Below, in pieces: positions 24,401-34,093 of a DNA stretch of 64,000 nt; the stretch's first letter is position 1; every line of letters begins with the position of its first letter. This DNA comes from Rahnella sikkimica. GTDB taxonomy: Bacteria; Pseudomonadota; Gammaproteobacteria; Enterobacterales; Enterobacteriaceae. Under the pieces are notes generated by a model. The model was not told where the DNA came from, searched no databases, and worked only from the letters and a program-made list of their open reading frames with translations. The stretch is taken from positions 2,790,001 to 2,854,000 of the forward strand of contig NZ_CP019062.1 of NCBI RefSeq assembly GCF_002951615.1, written 5' to 3'. The translations under genes were made by a program, and so were the position numbers.

Positions 24401-25219
24401 ATGAGTCGGGAAATCAACAAAGACACGCAGCTGTGCATGTCCCTTTCCGGTCGTCCGGGAAATTTCGGTACCCGTTTTCATAACTATCTTTATCAGGCGC
24501 TAGACCTGAACTTCGTCTACAAAGCGTTCACCACTCAGGATATCGAAGCCGCCGTCAAAGGCGTTCGCGCACTCGGCATCCGCGGCTGCGCCGTTTCCAT
24601 GCCGTTCAAGGAAGCCTGCATTCCCTTCCTCGATGAACTGGATCCTTCTGCAACCGCCATTCAGTCCGTGAATACCCTCGTCAATGACGACGGCTTCCTG
24701 CGCGCCTACAACACCGACTATATTGCCGTCGCCAAACTGCTCGACAGCCATAAAGTCCCGCGTGATGCGGTATTCGCCCTGCGCGGCAGCGGCGGAATGG
24801 GCAAAGCGGTGGTCGCCGCCATCCGTGATGCCGGTTTCAAAACCGGCTATATCATTGCACGTAACGAAGCCAATGGCCGCGCGCTGGCAGAAGAATACGG
24901 CTACGAATGGAAAGCCGACGTCGGTGATTTAGCCGTCGATATGGTGGTGAACGTCACGCCTATCGGCATGGCCGGTGGCCCGGAAGCCGATTCGCTGGCC
25001 TTTGCGCCAGAGGTCATCGACCGCGCCAGCATCGTCTTCGACGTCGTCGCCCTCCCTGTCGAAACGCCGCTGATCCGCTACGGCCGTGAGCATGGCAAAA
25101 AAGTCATCACCGGCGCAGAAGTCGCCGCGCTTCAGGCCGTCGAACAGTTCGTGCTGTACACCGGCGAACGCCCGTCCGACGAACTGATCGAAGCGGCAGC
25201 GACGCACGCGCGGGGGTAA
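24401..25219 (+). CDS. Shikimate 5-dehydrogenase-like protein (HI0607/SdhL type)
   Basis: The 272-residue enzyme has the two-domain shikimate dehydrogenase fold. The N-terminal substrate domain has S-L-S-G-R-P-G-N-F near 14, A-V-S-M-P-F-K-E near 67 (catalytic Lys) and S-V-N-T-L-V near 92. The NAD(P) domain has a R-G-S-G-G-M-G-K-A-V loop near 128 in place of the usual G-A-G-G-A-x, and V-V-N-V-T-P-I-G-M near 185. The S-x-S-G-R-P-G-x-F and G-S-G-G-M-G patterns are those of the HI0607 group, which acts slowly on shikimate and is not the housekeeping AroE. It is a single-gene unit with its own apparent terminator. Confidence 0.83.
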   Translation: MSREINKDTQLCMSLSGRPGNFGTRFHNYLYQALDLNFVYKAFTTQDIEAAVKGVRALGIRGCAVSMPFKEACIPFLDELDPSATAIQSVNTLVNDDGFLRAYNTDYIAVAKLLDSHKVPRDAVFALRGSGGMGKAVVAAIRDAGFKTGYIIARNEANGRALAEEYGYEWKADVGDLAVDMVVNVTPIGMAGGPEADSLAFAPEVIDRASIVFDVVALPVETPLIRYGREHGKKVITGAEVAALQAVEQFVLYTGERPSDELIEAAATHARG

Positions 25220-25232
25220 GTCCGTCATCAGC

Positions 25233-25264
25233 ATAAGCCCCTGATAAATTTCGCAGGGGTTTAT
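25233..25264 (+). terminator. Likely terminator of the shikimate-dehydrogenase-like gene
   Basis: ATAAGCCCCTG / CAGGGGTTTAT form an 11-pair stem (one G-T pair) around a 10-base loop, 13 bases after the stop codon. The T-run is short. Confidence 0.55.
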
Positions 25265-25662
25265 GACTCCCCTGCTGAACGTCACAACTTCAGATAATTA
25301 TTCCGCATTTTTCCATTCTGCATAATCACCAAAATTAACTGCATACACATTCATTTGACGGTGTATCTCCTGAACCGGTCTGATAACACTTCATCAACAC
25401 CTCAACGTCATTTTGGTTATCGTAATCACACCCCTTCTTTTGTTACGCACAAATTATCGCCTGAAACCACAAACCGGCTGCATGGCTTATTAACATCTTC
25501 CGTTGCGCTTTTTCGCCGTTTTTATGCATTTTCAGCGTCATTAAATGCATAAAAAATGAATAATTATTTCTGTTATGCAGTATTTATGCGATAACGATCA
25601 CAACAGTGCTTAGTGCGGGCGTTAGAATGGCCGCGCTATTTCAACCAACAAGGTCGATACAA
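25265..25662. other. AT-rich promoter and leader region upstream of speFL
   Basis: No gene is supported in these roughly 400 bases. The region is AT-rich and must contain the speFL-speF-potE promoter. A 65-codon TTG-initiated frame (25355-25552) has no ribosome site and no recognisable features and is not counted as a gene. Confidence 0.5.
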
Positions 25663-25767
25663 ATGGAAAATAACAATCGAAAAATGGCACATATACGACG
25701 AACCACGCATCTGATGATGATGGCTCACCGCAGTTGTTTTAGCTTCGCATTCTTTAACTTCCGATAA
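25663..25767 (+). CDS. speFL: SpeFL ornithine-sensing leader (arrest) peptide
   Basis: This 34-codon ORF lies 289 bases upstream of speF. It has the same length as E. coli SpeFL, and about two thirds of residues are identical as I recall that sequence. It starts M-E-N-N, holds the sensor segment H-I-R-R-T-T-H at residues 10-16, A-H-R at 21-23, and the effector end F-x-F-x-F-F-N-x-R at 26-34. In E. coli the nascent peptide binds ornithine in the ribosome and stalls; the stalled ribosome blocks Rho-dependent termination, so speF-potE is transcribed. Conservation of the H10/R12/R13 sensor and the F-F-N end strongly suggests the same mechanism here. AAGG lies upstream at 25650-25653. Confidence 0.93.
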   Translation: MENNNRKMAHIRRTTHLMMMAHRSCFSFAFFNFR

Positions 25768-26056
25768 CCCTCCGCGCTACGTTCTTATTACGTATTGCAG
25801 AACGTCTTATGCCCAGATTATTTAAATTTCGCCCTGCACGGCGACGGCATACTGTTGTCTTCCATCAGGAAAGACATTTTAAGACCGCAATGCAATAACG
25901 AATAATAACCACCCGATATTTCGCAAAATAACTATGATGCCCTGTAACAAACAATCACTGTTACAGCGAATCCGCACACCTTTATTTTGGCGAATATTAT
26001 TTTCAGCAAATGAATGAATTTGTTGCGGGATGATTTCGTCTGAAAAATGAGAAGAA
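25768..26056 (+). promoter_or_regulatory. speF leader RNA downstream of SpeFL
   Basis: The 289 bases between speFL and speF start with an inverted repeat ACGTTCT (25779-25785) / AGAACGT (25799-25805), placed 12 bases after the SpeFL stop where a stalled ribosome could affect it. A second small frame of 29 codons (25809-25898), rich in Arg and His, follows but has only a weak ribosome site. The rest is AT-rich with unstructured C-containing tracts compatible with Rho loading. By analogy with E. coli, this is the conditional Rho-dependent termination region. Confidence 0.6.
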
Positions 26057-28219
26057 ATGAAAACATTAAAAATAGCCGCCAATACCACGACACATACCTG
26101 TTTTAATACAACACGGGAAATTGTGGATATTCATCAGACCGACTTTACCGATATTGCCGCAGCCGTGCTTTCAGTGGAAGACGTCCGGCAGGGAATGGTG
26201 GCGCATCTGAATGATATCGGGCTAAACATTCCGCTGTTTGTCGCGGTCTGCTGTGAGGAAGAACTGGATAATGACATCTTACCCGCGCTGCATGGCGTAT
26301 TTGAACTCTGCGGAAAGAATACGCAATTTTATGGCAAACAGCTGGAGGCGGCAGCGGTTAAATATGAAAGCGAATTGCTGCCCCCTTTCTTTAATACGCT
26401 CACGCAGTACGTCGAAATGGGCAACGCCACTTTCGCCTGTCCGGGCCATCAGGGCGGCGAATTTTTCCGTAAGCATCCGGCAGGACGGCAGTTTTTCGAT
26501 TTCTTTGGCGAAACATTGTTCCGCTCTGACATGTGTAACGCCGACGTCAAACTGGGCGATTTACTGATCCACGAAGGCGCGCCGTGCGAGGCGCAAAAGC
26601 ATGCCGCCCGCGTGTTCAATGCCGATAAAACTTACTTCGTACTCAACGGCACGTCGGCTTCCAACAAAGTCGTGACCAACGCCCTGCTGACCCGCGGCGA
26701 TCTGGTGTTATTTGACCGCAATAACCATAAATCTAACCATCATGGTGCACTGATTCAGGCCGGTGCCACACCGGTTTATCTGCAAACGGCGCGTAATCCG
26801 TTTGGCCTGATTGGCGGCATTGATGCGTCCTGTTTTGAGGAACGTGCCCTGCGCCAGCAAATCCGCGAAGTCTCGCCGGAACGGGCCACACAGGCACGCC
26901 CTTTCCGTCTGGCAATCATTCAGTTAGGGACTTACGACGGCACGATTTATAACGCCCGCCAGGTGGTGGATAAAATCGGTCATCTGTGCGATTACATCCT
27001 GTTTGATTCCGCGTGGGTGGGTTACGAACAATTCATTCCGATGATGAAAGACTGCTCGCCGCTGCTGCTGGAACTGACTGAAAACGACCCCGGCATTATT
27101 GTCACGCAGTCGGTACATAAACAGCAGGCTGGTTTTTCCCAGACATCACAAATTCATAAAAAAGATAAACATATCAAAGGTCAGGACCGGTATTGCAACC
27201 ACAAACGGTTCAACAATGCCTTTATGCTGCACGCCTCCACCAGCCCGTTCTATCCGCTGTTCGCCGCGCTCGACGTCAACGCCAAAATGCATGAAGGGAA
27301 AAGCGGTCAGCGCCTGTGGAAAGAGTGCGTCCGCGTGGGGATCGAAGCCCGCAAAATGCTGCTGGCGACCTGCCGGCTGATTACGCCATTTGTGCCGCCG
27401 GTGATCGACGGCAAACCGTGGCAATCTTTTAATACCGCTGAAATGGCGGAGGATCTTCGCTTCTTTAATTTCGCGCCGGAGCAGAAATGGCACGGCTTTG
27501 AAGGGTACGGCGAGTCACAGTATTTTGTCGACCCGTGCAAGCTGCTGCTGACCACGCAAGGCATTGATACTGAAACCGGCGAATACACAGATTTCGGCAT
27601 TCCGGCCACCATACTGGCGAATTATCTGCGTGAGAACGGCATCGTGCCGGAAAAATGCGATCTGAATTCCATTCTGTTCCTGCTGACGCCTGCCGAAGAT
27701 ATGGCAAAAATGCAGCATCTGGTGGCACTGATTGCGCGATTTGAGAAGCACATAGAGCAGGATTCTCTGCTCTGCGATGTCCTGCCGAACGTGTATCAGA
27801 ATCACCAGCAACGCTACCACGATTACACGTTGCGTCAGTTGTGTCAGGAAATGCATGACCTGTATGTCAGTTATGACGTCAAAACGTTGCAAAAAGAGAT
27901 GTTCCGCAAAGTGAATTTCCCGCGCGTGATGATGAATCCGCAGGACGCGAATACCCAGTTTGTCCGGGGCAACGTGGAATTAATTCCACTGGTGAAAGCC
28001 GAAGGCCGGATTGCCGCCGAAGGTGCGCTGCCTTATCCCCCTGGCGTACTGTGCGTCGTGCCGGGTGAAATATGGGGCGGTGCCGCGCAGCGTTATTTCC
28101 TCGCACTGGAAGAAGGGATCAATTTATTACCCGGTTTCGCACCTGAGTTACAGGGCGTTTATATCCAGTCAGATCCTGATGGCTGGAACCGGGCCTACGG
28201 GTACGTGATTAAACAATAA
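26057..28219 (+). CDS. speF: Inducible ornithine decarboxylase SpeF
   Basis: SpeF decarboxylates ornithine to putrescine, consuming a proton, and helps acid resistance. The 720-residue protein has the bacterial fold-I decarboxylase plan: an N-terminal wing (1-110), the PLP large domain with G-H-Q-G-G near 134, D-S-A-W-V-G near 327, and S-V-H-K-Q-Q-A-G near 355 (the Lys carries PLP), and a C-terminal domain. The usual length is about 730. Expression should depend on the upstream leader peptide. potE follows after 70 bases, giving the standard decarboxylase/antiporter pair. Confidence 0.95.
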   Translation: MKTLKIAANTTTHTCFNTTREIVDIHQTDFTDIAAAVLSVEDVRQGMVAHLNDIGLNIPLFVAVCCEEELDNDILPALHGVFELCGKNTQFYGKQLEAAAVKYESELLPPFFNTLTQYVEMGNATFACPGHQGGEFFRKHPAGRQFFDFFGETLFRSDMCNADVKLGDLLIHEGAPCEAQKHAARVFNADKTYFVLNGTSASNKVVTNALLTRGDLVLFDRNNHKSNHHGALIQAGATPVYLQTARNPFGLIGGIDASCFEERALRQQIREVSPERATQARPFRLAIIQLGTYDGTIYNARQVVDKIGHLCDYILFDSAWVGYEQFIPMMKDCSPLLLELTENDPGIIVTQSVHKQQAGFSQTSQIHKKDKHIKGQDRYCNHKRFNNAFMLHASTSPFYPLFAALDVNAKMHEGKSGQRLWKECVRVGIEARKMLLATCRLITPFVPPVIDGKPWQSFNTAEMAEDLRFFNFAPEQKWHGFEGYGESQYFVDPCKLLLTTQGIDTETGEYTDFGIPATILANYLRENGIVPEKCDLNSILFLLTPAEDMAKMQHLVALIARFEKHIEQDSLLCDVLPNVYQNHQQRYHDYTLRQLCQEMHDLYVSYDVKTLQKEMFRKVNFPRVMMNPQDANTQFVRGNVELIPLVKAEGRIAAEGALPYPPGVLCVVPGEIWGGAAQRYFLALEEGINLLPGFAPELQGVYIQSDPDGWNRAYGYVIKQ

Positions 28220-28289
28220 ACTCAGTTCAACGTCGCGCAGGGGAATATTTCCACCTCGCGAAAATGAATAATAAAAGAGAGTCAAAATC

Positions 28290-29606
28290 ATGAGTAAGTC
28301 CAATAATAAAATGGGGGTGGTTCAGTTAACCATTCTCACTGCCGTTAATATGATGGGGTCTGGCATTATTATGCTGCCGACTAAACTGGCTGAAGTCGGC
28401 ACGATATCCATTGTGTCCTGGCTGGTCACGGCGGTCGGTTCGATGGCACTGGCCTTTGCATTCGCCAAATGCGGTATGTTTAGCCGTAAATCTGGCGGGA
28501 TGGGCGGCTACGCAGAATATGCTTTTGGGAAATCCGGTAACTTTATGGCGAATTACACCTATGGGGTTTCGCTGCTGATTGCCAATATTGCGATTGCGAT
28601 TTCCGCCGTCGGCTACGGCACCGAGCTGTTTGGCGTTGCGCTGCCTCCGCTGGGGATTTGCATCGCGACGATTGCCGTTCTCTGGCTGGCAACGGTCGCC
28701 AACTTTGGTGGCGCACGCATCACCGGACAAATCAGTTCAGTCACCGTGTGGGGCGTGATCATTCCGGTGGTCGGTATCTCGGTCATTGGCTGGTACTGGT
28801 TCAGCGGCGAGGCGTATATGGCCGCGTGGAACCCGCATGCGGAACCGACGTTCAAAGCCATCGGCGCGTCTATCTCAATGACATTATGGGCATTTCTGGG
28901 GCTGGAATCCGCCTGCGCAAATACCGACGTAGTGGAAAATCCGGCACGTAACGTGCCAATTGCCGTGTTAGGCGGCACGCTCGGTGCAGCGGTGATTTAC
29001 GTGATTTCGACCAACGTGATCGCCGGAATTGTGCCGAATATGGATCTGGCGAATTCCACCGCGCCTTTTGGCCTGGCGTTCTCGCATATGTTTAACCCGA
29101 CGGTCGGTAAAATCATTATGGCGCTGATGATTATGTCCTGCGTCGGTTCGTTGCTGGGCTGGCAATTTACCATCGCGCAGGTCTTTAAATCTTCGGCGGA
29201 CAGCGGCTTCTTCCCGAAAATTTTCTCGAAGCTGAACAAAGCCGATGCACCGGTGAAGGGCATGCTGACCATCGTGATTTTCCAGAGTGCGCTGTCGCTG
29301 ATGACCATCAGCCCGTCGCTGAGCAAGCAGTTTGATACGCTGGTGAATCTGGCCGTTGTGACCAATATCATTCCGTATATTCTGTCGATGGCCGCGCTGG
29401 TGATTATTCAGAAAGTGGCGAAAGTGCCTGAAGGCAAAGCCAAAATCGCCAACGTGATTGCGGGAATTGGTGCGCTTTACAGTTTTTATGCGCTGTACAG
29501 TTCAGGCGAAGAAGCCATGATGTGGGGCGCGATTGCCACCTTCCTCGGCTGGACGCTGTACGGAATGGTCTCACCACGCTTTGAGATGGTGGGAAAGAAG
29601 GGCTGA
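28290..29606 (+). CDS. potE: Putrescine:ornithine antiporter PotE
   Basis: PotE exchanges external ornithine for internal putrescine across the inner membrane, feeding SpeF and removing its product. The 438-residue, 12-helix APC-superfamily protein has G-S-G-I-I-M-L-P near 23 (the unwound first-helix motif), G-G-M-G-G-Y-A-E-Y-A-F-G near 70, and L-G-L-E-S-A-C-A-N-T near 205. Length is essentially that of E. coli PotE (439). It lies 70 bases downstream of speF with a good GAGAG ribosome site. Confidence 0.95.
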   Translation: MSKSNNKMGVVQLTILTAVNMMGSGIIMLPTKLAEVGTISIVSWLVTAVGSMALAFAFAKCGMFSRKSGGMGGYAEYAFGKSGNFMANYTYGVSLLIANIAIAISAVGYGTELFGVALPPLGICIATIAVLWLATVANFGGARITGQISSVTVWGVIIPVVGISVIGWYWFSGEAYMAAWNPHAEPTFKAIGASISMTLWAFLGLESACANTDVVENPARNVPIAVLGGTLGAAVIYVISTNVIAGIVPNMDLANSTAPFGLAFSHMFNPTVGKIIMALMIMSCVGSLLGWQFTIAQVFKSSADSGFFPKIFSKLNKADAPVKGMLTIVIFQSALSLMTISPSLSKQFDTLVNLAVVTNIIPYILSMAALVIIQKVAKVPEGKAKIANVIAGIGALYSFYALYSSGEEAMMWGAIATFLGWTLYGMVSPRFEMVGKKG

Positions 29607-29650
29607 TGGCTATAAACGCTTTGACATTAAGACGGTATTAAAACAAAAAA

Positions 29651-29672
29651 GCCCTGACGGCAACGTCAGGGC
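29651..29672 (-). terminator. Intrinsic terminator between potE and gudD
   Basis: GCCCTGACG / CGTCAGGGC stem with a GCAA tetraloop. The flanking A-run on the plus strand (29641-29650) gives a T-run on the minus strand, so this is a strong terminator for the gud operon. It may also stop potE transcription. Confidence 0.85.
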
Positions 29673-29709
29673 GGTGGTCATTACTGCACCCATTTTTTAA
29701 ATCAAAAAG

Positions 29710-31047
29710 CTATCGGACCAGACAGGGTTTCTTCGGATCAAACTTCCAGTCCGGTACCAGGAACTGCATGCCCTGCGCGTCATCGCGCGCGCCCAGCCCC
29801 ATGCCTTTGTAGAGTTCGTGGGCTTTCATCACCTGATCCATATCCAGCTCAACGCCCAGACCCGGTTGTTCCGGCACGCGCACTTTGCCGCCTTTAATTT
29901 GCAGCGGTTCTTTGGTCAGGCGCTGATTGCCTTCCTGCCAGATCCAGTGCGTGTCGATAGCGGTGATTTTGCCCGGCGCGGCAGCGGCAACCTGCGTAAA
30001 CATCGCCAGCGAGATATCGAAGTGGTTATTCGAGTGAGAACCCCACGTCAGGCCCCATTCGTGGCACATCTGCGCCACACGCACCGAGCCCTGCATCGTC
30101 CAGAAATGCGGATCCGCCAGCGGAATGTCCACGGATTTCAGCTGGATGGTATGGCCCATCTGACGCCAGTCGGTGGCGATCATATTCGTTGCGGTCGGTA
30201 AACCGGTCGCCTGACGGAATTCCGCCATGACTTCACGGCCCGAGAAACCCTGCTCTGCGCCGCACGGATCTTCCGCATAGGCCAGCACGCCGCGCAGTTG
30301 TTTGCCGAGCGCAATGGCTTCATTCAACGACCACGCGCCGTTCGGATCCAGCGTGATGCGCGCCTGCGGGAAGCGCTGCGCCAGGGCGGTCACCGCTTCC
30401 GCTTCTTCGCTGCCCGCCAGCACGCCGCCTTTCAGTTTGAAATCATTGAAGCCGTATTTTTCATACGCGGCTTCGGCCAGACGCACAACGGCGGCGGGCG
30501 TCAGGGCTTCTTCGTGGCGCAGACGATACCAGTCGCAGCTGTCGCCGGGCTGGCTCTGGTAGCCGAGCGAGGTTTTGTTACGGTCGCCGATATAGAACAG
30601 GTAACCGAGCATTTCGACTTCGTCGCGCTGCTGACCGTCGCCGAGCAGAGACGCGACAGTCACGCCCAGATGTTTGCCGAGCAAGTCCAGCATCGCCGCT
30701 TCAATTGCAGTGACGACGTGGATTGTGGTGCGTAAATCGAACGTTTGCAGCCCGCGGCCGGAGGCATCGCGGTCGGCAAATTTTTCGCGGACGGCGGTCA
30801 TGACGTTTTTGTATTCGCCCAGCGTTTTGCCAATCACCAGTAACGATGCGTCGTCCAGCGTCTGGCGGATTTTCTCACCGCCAGGGACTTCGCCCACGCC
30901 GGTATTCCCGCTGCTGTCTTTGAGGATCAGGATGTTACGGGTGAAAAACGGCGCATGAGCCCCGCTGAGGTTAAGCAACATGCTGTCGTGCCCGGCCACC
31001 GGGATCACCTGCAGGGAAACAATTTTTGGTGTAGATGAAGAGGTCAT
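29710..31047 (-). CDS. gudD: Glucarate dehydratase GudD
   Basis: GudD dehydrates D-glucarate (and L-idarate) to 5-keto-4-deoxy-glucarate. It belongs to the enolase superfamily. The 445-residue protein has F-K-L-K-G-G-V-L near 205 (catalytic Lys), D-P-N-G-A-W near 235, a metal-ligand segment E-D-P-C-G-A near 259, and S-H-S-N-N-H-F-D-I near 338 holding the catalytic His. It is very similar to E. coli GudD throughout. Last gene of the gudP-gudX-gudD operon, 28 bases after gudX, ending at a strong terminator. Confidence 0.95.
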   Translation of the reverse strand: MTSSSTPKIVSLQVIPVAGHDSMLLNLSGAHAPFFTRNILILKDSSGNTGVGEVPGGEKIRQTLDDASLLVIGKTLGEYKNVMTAVREKFADRDASGRGLQTFDLRTTIHVVTAIEAAMLDLLGKHLGVTVASLLGDGQQRDEVEMLGYLFYIGDRNKTSLGYQSQPGDSCDWYRLRHEEALTPAAVVRLAEAAYEKYGFNDFKLKGGVLAGSEEAEAVTALAQRFPQARITLDPNGAWSLNEAIALGKQLRGVLAYAEDPCGAEQGFSGREVMAEFRQATGLPTATNMIATDWRQMGHTIQLKSVDIPLADPHFWTMQGSVRVAQMCHEWGLTWGSHSNNHFDISLAMFTQVAAAAPGKITAIDTHWIWQEGNQRLTKEPLQIKGGKVRVPEQPGLGVELDMDQVMKAHELYKGMGLGARDDAQGMQFLVPDWKFDPKKPCLVR

Positions 31048-31075
31048 GCTAACTCCTTAGTGAATTCGGATTCCG

Positions 31076-32416
31076 TTACCGGCGGCCCATCGCCGGACGC
31101 TTGCGATCGAATTTCCAGCCGGGGATCAGGTACTGCATCGCGACGGCATCGTTGCGCGCACCGGTCGGTAATTTTCTGTGCAGCTCGTGGGCGCGGTGGA
31201 TCTGATCCATGTCGATCTCGATCCCTAAGCCCGGTTTTTCAGGCACTTTGATTTTCCCGTTGACGATTTGCAGCGGCTCTTTGGTCAGGCGCTGATTGCC
31301 TTCCTGCCAGATCCAGTGCGTATCAATCGCCGTCGGTTTACCCGGCACGGCCGCGCCGACGTGGGTGAACATCGCCAGAGAAATGTCGAAATGGTTGTTG
31401 GAATGGCAGCCCCAGGTCAGGCCCCATTCGTCGCACAGCTGCGCCACGCGCACCGCGCCGTGCATGGTCCAGAAGTGCGGATCCGCCAGCGGAATGTCGA
31501 CGGACTGCAACATCACGGCGTGCTGCATCTCGCGCCAGTTGGTGGCAATCATGTTGGTGGCGACCGGCAAACCAGTGGCGCGGCGGAACTCGGCCATCAC
31601 TTCGCGGCCTGAAAAGCCCTGCTCCGCGCCGCACGGATCTTCCGCATAGCTAAGGATCCCGTGCATGTTTTTACACAAATCAATGGCTTCATCGAGCAGC
31701 CACGCCCCGTTCGGATCGACGGTAATCCGCGCATCCGGGAAACGTTTTGCCAGCGCTTTCACCGCGTCGATTTCCTGCTCACCCGGCAGTACGCCACCTT
31801 TGAGTTTGAAATCCTTAAAGCCGTAACGATCCTGTGCGGCCTCGGCCAGCTGCACCACGGCGTCGCTGTTCATCGCTTTCTGATGACGCAGGTGATACCA
31901 GTCGTGAACGCCGCGCGCCCCTTCCTGATACGGCAAATCTGTTTTCTGCCGGTCGCCGATATAGAAGAGATAACCGAGCACCGTCACTTCGTCGCGCTGT
32001 TTGCCCGGCCCGAGCAGTTCGCACACCGGCACGCCGAGGAATTTGCCCATCAGATCCAGCAGCGCAGCTTCCAGCGCCGCCACCGCATTGACGCGCAGCT
32101 CAAACGTCCACGCGCCTTTACCAAACGAGTCGAAATCCGACGACTGATTACCCACATGAATCTGATGCACCAGCCGGTTCATTCGCGCCACTTCCTGGCC
32201 TTTGACCTGCGCGATGGCTTCCACCAGCGTGGTGTAAATCACTTCGCCGCCCGGCGCTTCGCCCACGCCGGTGTTACCGGCGCTGTCCGTCAGAATCACG
32301 ATGTTACGGGTGAAATAAGCGCCGTGTGCCCCGCCGATATTCATCAGCATACTGTCGTGCCCTGCCACAGGAATAACCTGCATGTCAGTGATGACCGGGG
32401 AAGATTGCGTACTCAT
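31076..32416 (-). CDS. gudX: Glucarate dehydratase-related protein GudX
   Basis: This 446-residue paralogue of GudD occupies the middle of the operon as in E. coli. It keeps the enolase-superfamily residues visible in GudD ([27 protein letters not shown]). The second motif before N-N-H reads W-G-C-H-S rather than W-G-S-H-S. The E. coli homologue has low dehydratase activity, and its physiological role is unclear. Its start overlaps the gudP stop by four bases, so the two are coupled. Confidence 0.92.
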   Translation of the reverse strand: MSTQSSPVITDMQVIPVAGHDSMLMNIGGAHGAYFTRNIVILTDSAGNTGVGEAPGGEVIYTTLVEAIAQVKGQEVARMNRLVHQIHVGNQSSDFDSFGKGAWTFELRVNAVAALEAALLDLMGKFLGVPVCELLGPGKQRDEVTVLGYLFYIGDRQKTDLPYQEGARGVHDWYHLRHQKAMNSDAVVQLAEAAQDRYGFKDFKLKGGVLPGEQEIDAVKALAKRFPDARITVDPNGAWLLDEAIDLCKNMHGILSYAEDPCGAEQGFSGREVMAEFRRATGLPVATNMIATNWREMQHAVMLQSVDIPLADPHFWTMHGAVRVAQLCDEWGLTWGCHSNNHFDISLAMFTHVGAAVPGKPTAIDTHWIWQEGNQRLTKEPLQIVNGKIKVPEKPGLGIEIDMDQIHRAHELHRKLPTGARNDAVAMQYLIPGWKFDRKRPAMGRR

Positions 32417-33789
32417 CGGGACACTCCTTTTACAGCGCTGGCGGGTCCGAAGGGACGTAACTGGACACGCTCGATTTTGCCGACAATGAAGACGTAGCTG
32501 ATGACCGCAAGCAGTGCGTGGACGCCGACGAAGACCAGTGCGCCATTAAAGGAACCGGTGGTGCCGATAATGTAGCCGACCGCAATCGGGGTGATGATGC
32601 CGGAAACGTTACCGAACATGTTGAACAGTCCGCCGCTCAGCCCGCTGATTTCTTTCGGTGCGGTGTCAGCCATGACCGCCCAGCCCAGCGCGCCCAATCC
32701 TTTGCCGAAGAAGGCAAACGCCATGATCCCGACGACCATCCATTCGGTATCGACGTAGTTACAGGCAATCATCGACATCGACAGCAGCATACCGATAACG
32801 ATCGGCGCTTTGCGCGATAAGGTCAGGTTGTTGGTTCTGCGCATCAGCCAGTCGGAAATAATCCCGCCCAGCACGCCGCCGAGGAAGCCGCAAATGGCCG
32901 GAACCGACGCCACCATGCCCGCTTTAAGAATAGACATGCCGCGTGCCTGAACCAGATACACCGGGAACCAGGTGATGAAGAAGTAGGTCAGCGCATTGAT
33001 GCAGTACTGGCCAATGTAGATGCCAATCATCATGCGGGATTTCATCAACTGTTTGAGCTGGGACGCTTTCTCCCCTTTGACGGCCACTTTTTTGGTGGTC
33101 TTCTGATCCATATTGATCAGCGCGCCGCCGGCTTCCATGTAGTCGAGTTCGGCCTGATTGACGCCCGGATGATCTTTCGGATCGTGGATTACTTTGAGCC
33201 AGACGAAACTCAGGATAATCCCCAGTCCGCCCATGAAGAAGAAGACGTGTGACCAGCCCACGGCGTGGGTCAGCCAGCCCATAATCGGGGCGAAAATAAC
33301 CGTCGCGAAGTACTGTGCGGAGTTAAAAATCGATACTGCGGTTCCGCGTTCCTGTGCCGGGAACCATGCCGCCACTATTCTGCTGTTGCCGGGGAAAGAA
33401 GGCGATTCAGCCAGCCCGACCAGGAAACGTAAGATGAAGAGTGAAACCACGATGCCGAAGCCGCTGAATACATCGACGAACCCTTGCAGCAACGTGAATA
33501 ATGACCAGATGAAAATACTGTAGAAATAGACTTTCTTGGAACCGAATTTATCCAGTAACCAGCCACCGGGTATTTGCCCGATAACGTAGGCCCAGGAAAA
33601 TGCCGAGAATATATAACCCATCCCGACAGAATCGAGGCCGATATCTTTCGCCATCGCTGACCCGGCAATAGATAACGTGGCGCGGTCGCCGTAATTAAAT
33701 GATGTGACGATAAATAACATCACCACTATCCAGTAGCGCGCATTTGTTCTTTTTTTCACGGCACTGGCTGATGAAACGATTGTTTCCAT
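32413..33789 (-). CDS. gudP: Glucarate/galactarate MFS transporter GudP
   Basis: The ATG at 33789 is preceded by GGAG and gives 458 residues, close to E. coli GudP (450); an upstream in-frame start at 33900 lacks a site. The 12-helix protein is of the anion:cation symporter (phthalate/GudP) family, with [12 protein letters not shown] near 27 in helix 1, [13 protein letters not shown] near 75, and [13 protein letters not shown] near 120. It imports hexaric acids by proton symport and opens the gud operon. About 300 bases separate it from cdaR, whose product should activate it. Confidence 0.93.
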   Translation of the reverse strand: METIVSSASAVKKRTNARYWIVVMLFIVTSFNYGDRATLSIAGSAMAKDIGLDSVGMGYIFSAFSWAYVIGQIPGGWLLDKFGSKKVYFYSIFIWSLFTLLQGFVDVFSGFGIVVSLFILRFLVGLAESPSFPGNSRIVAAWFPAQERGTAVSIFNSAQYFATVIFAPIMGWLTHAVGWSHVFFFMGGLGIILSFVWLKVIHDPKDHPGVNQAELDYMEAGGALINMDQKTTKKVAVKGEKASQLKQLMKSRMMIGIYIGQYCINALTYFFITWFPVYLVQARGMSILKAGMVASVPAICGFLGGVLGGIISDWLMRRTNNLTLSRKAPIVIGMLLSMSMIACNYVDTEWMVVGIMAFAFFGKGLGALGWAVMADTAPKEISGLSGGLFNMFGNVSGIITPIAVGYIIGTTGSFNGALVFVGVHALLAVISYVFIVGKIERVQLRPFGPASAVKGVSR

Positions 33790-34093
33790 GATGTTCTCCG
33801 GAATTGAGAGTGATGCAAATACCCCAAGATATAAGCCATTCCAGCCAGCCACAGAACTGTAGGGTTCAGAGAGGAAGGAAGAATGCCAGTATAAGAACAA
33901 CCGGAAACCAACTCATTAGGCAAAGTGACAAGCATGGAAAGCGCTTTGCATTTATCTTGAGGCGAATGCCCAGTACCCTGCGAGTCAGTTCACGAAAAAA
34001 GAAAGGCTTGTGATTGGCGTCACGTTTATTTCAGACGGTAGTTTTGTCCTGAAAATATCCAATGACGAAATGCTTTCAGGACGGACACATTAA
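33790..34093. promoter_or_regulatory. gud operon promoter region with a CRP-like site
   Basis: These 304 bases carry no gene and separate cdaR from gudP on the same strand. At 34009-34024 is TGTGA-N6-TCACG, nine of ten matches to the CRP consensus arms. CdaR operators should also be here but I cannot identify them by eye. The CRP site is about 220 bases before the gudP start codon, so it would need either an upstream promoter or a distal effect. Confidence 0.55.

Noticed and set aside
25355-25552. 65-codon TTG-initiated frame upstream of speFL
   Set aside because: No ribosome-binding site, no recognisable similarity, and it lies in the AT-rich promoter region.
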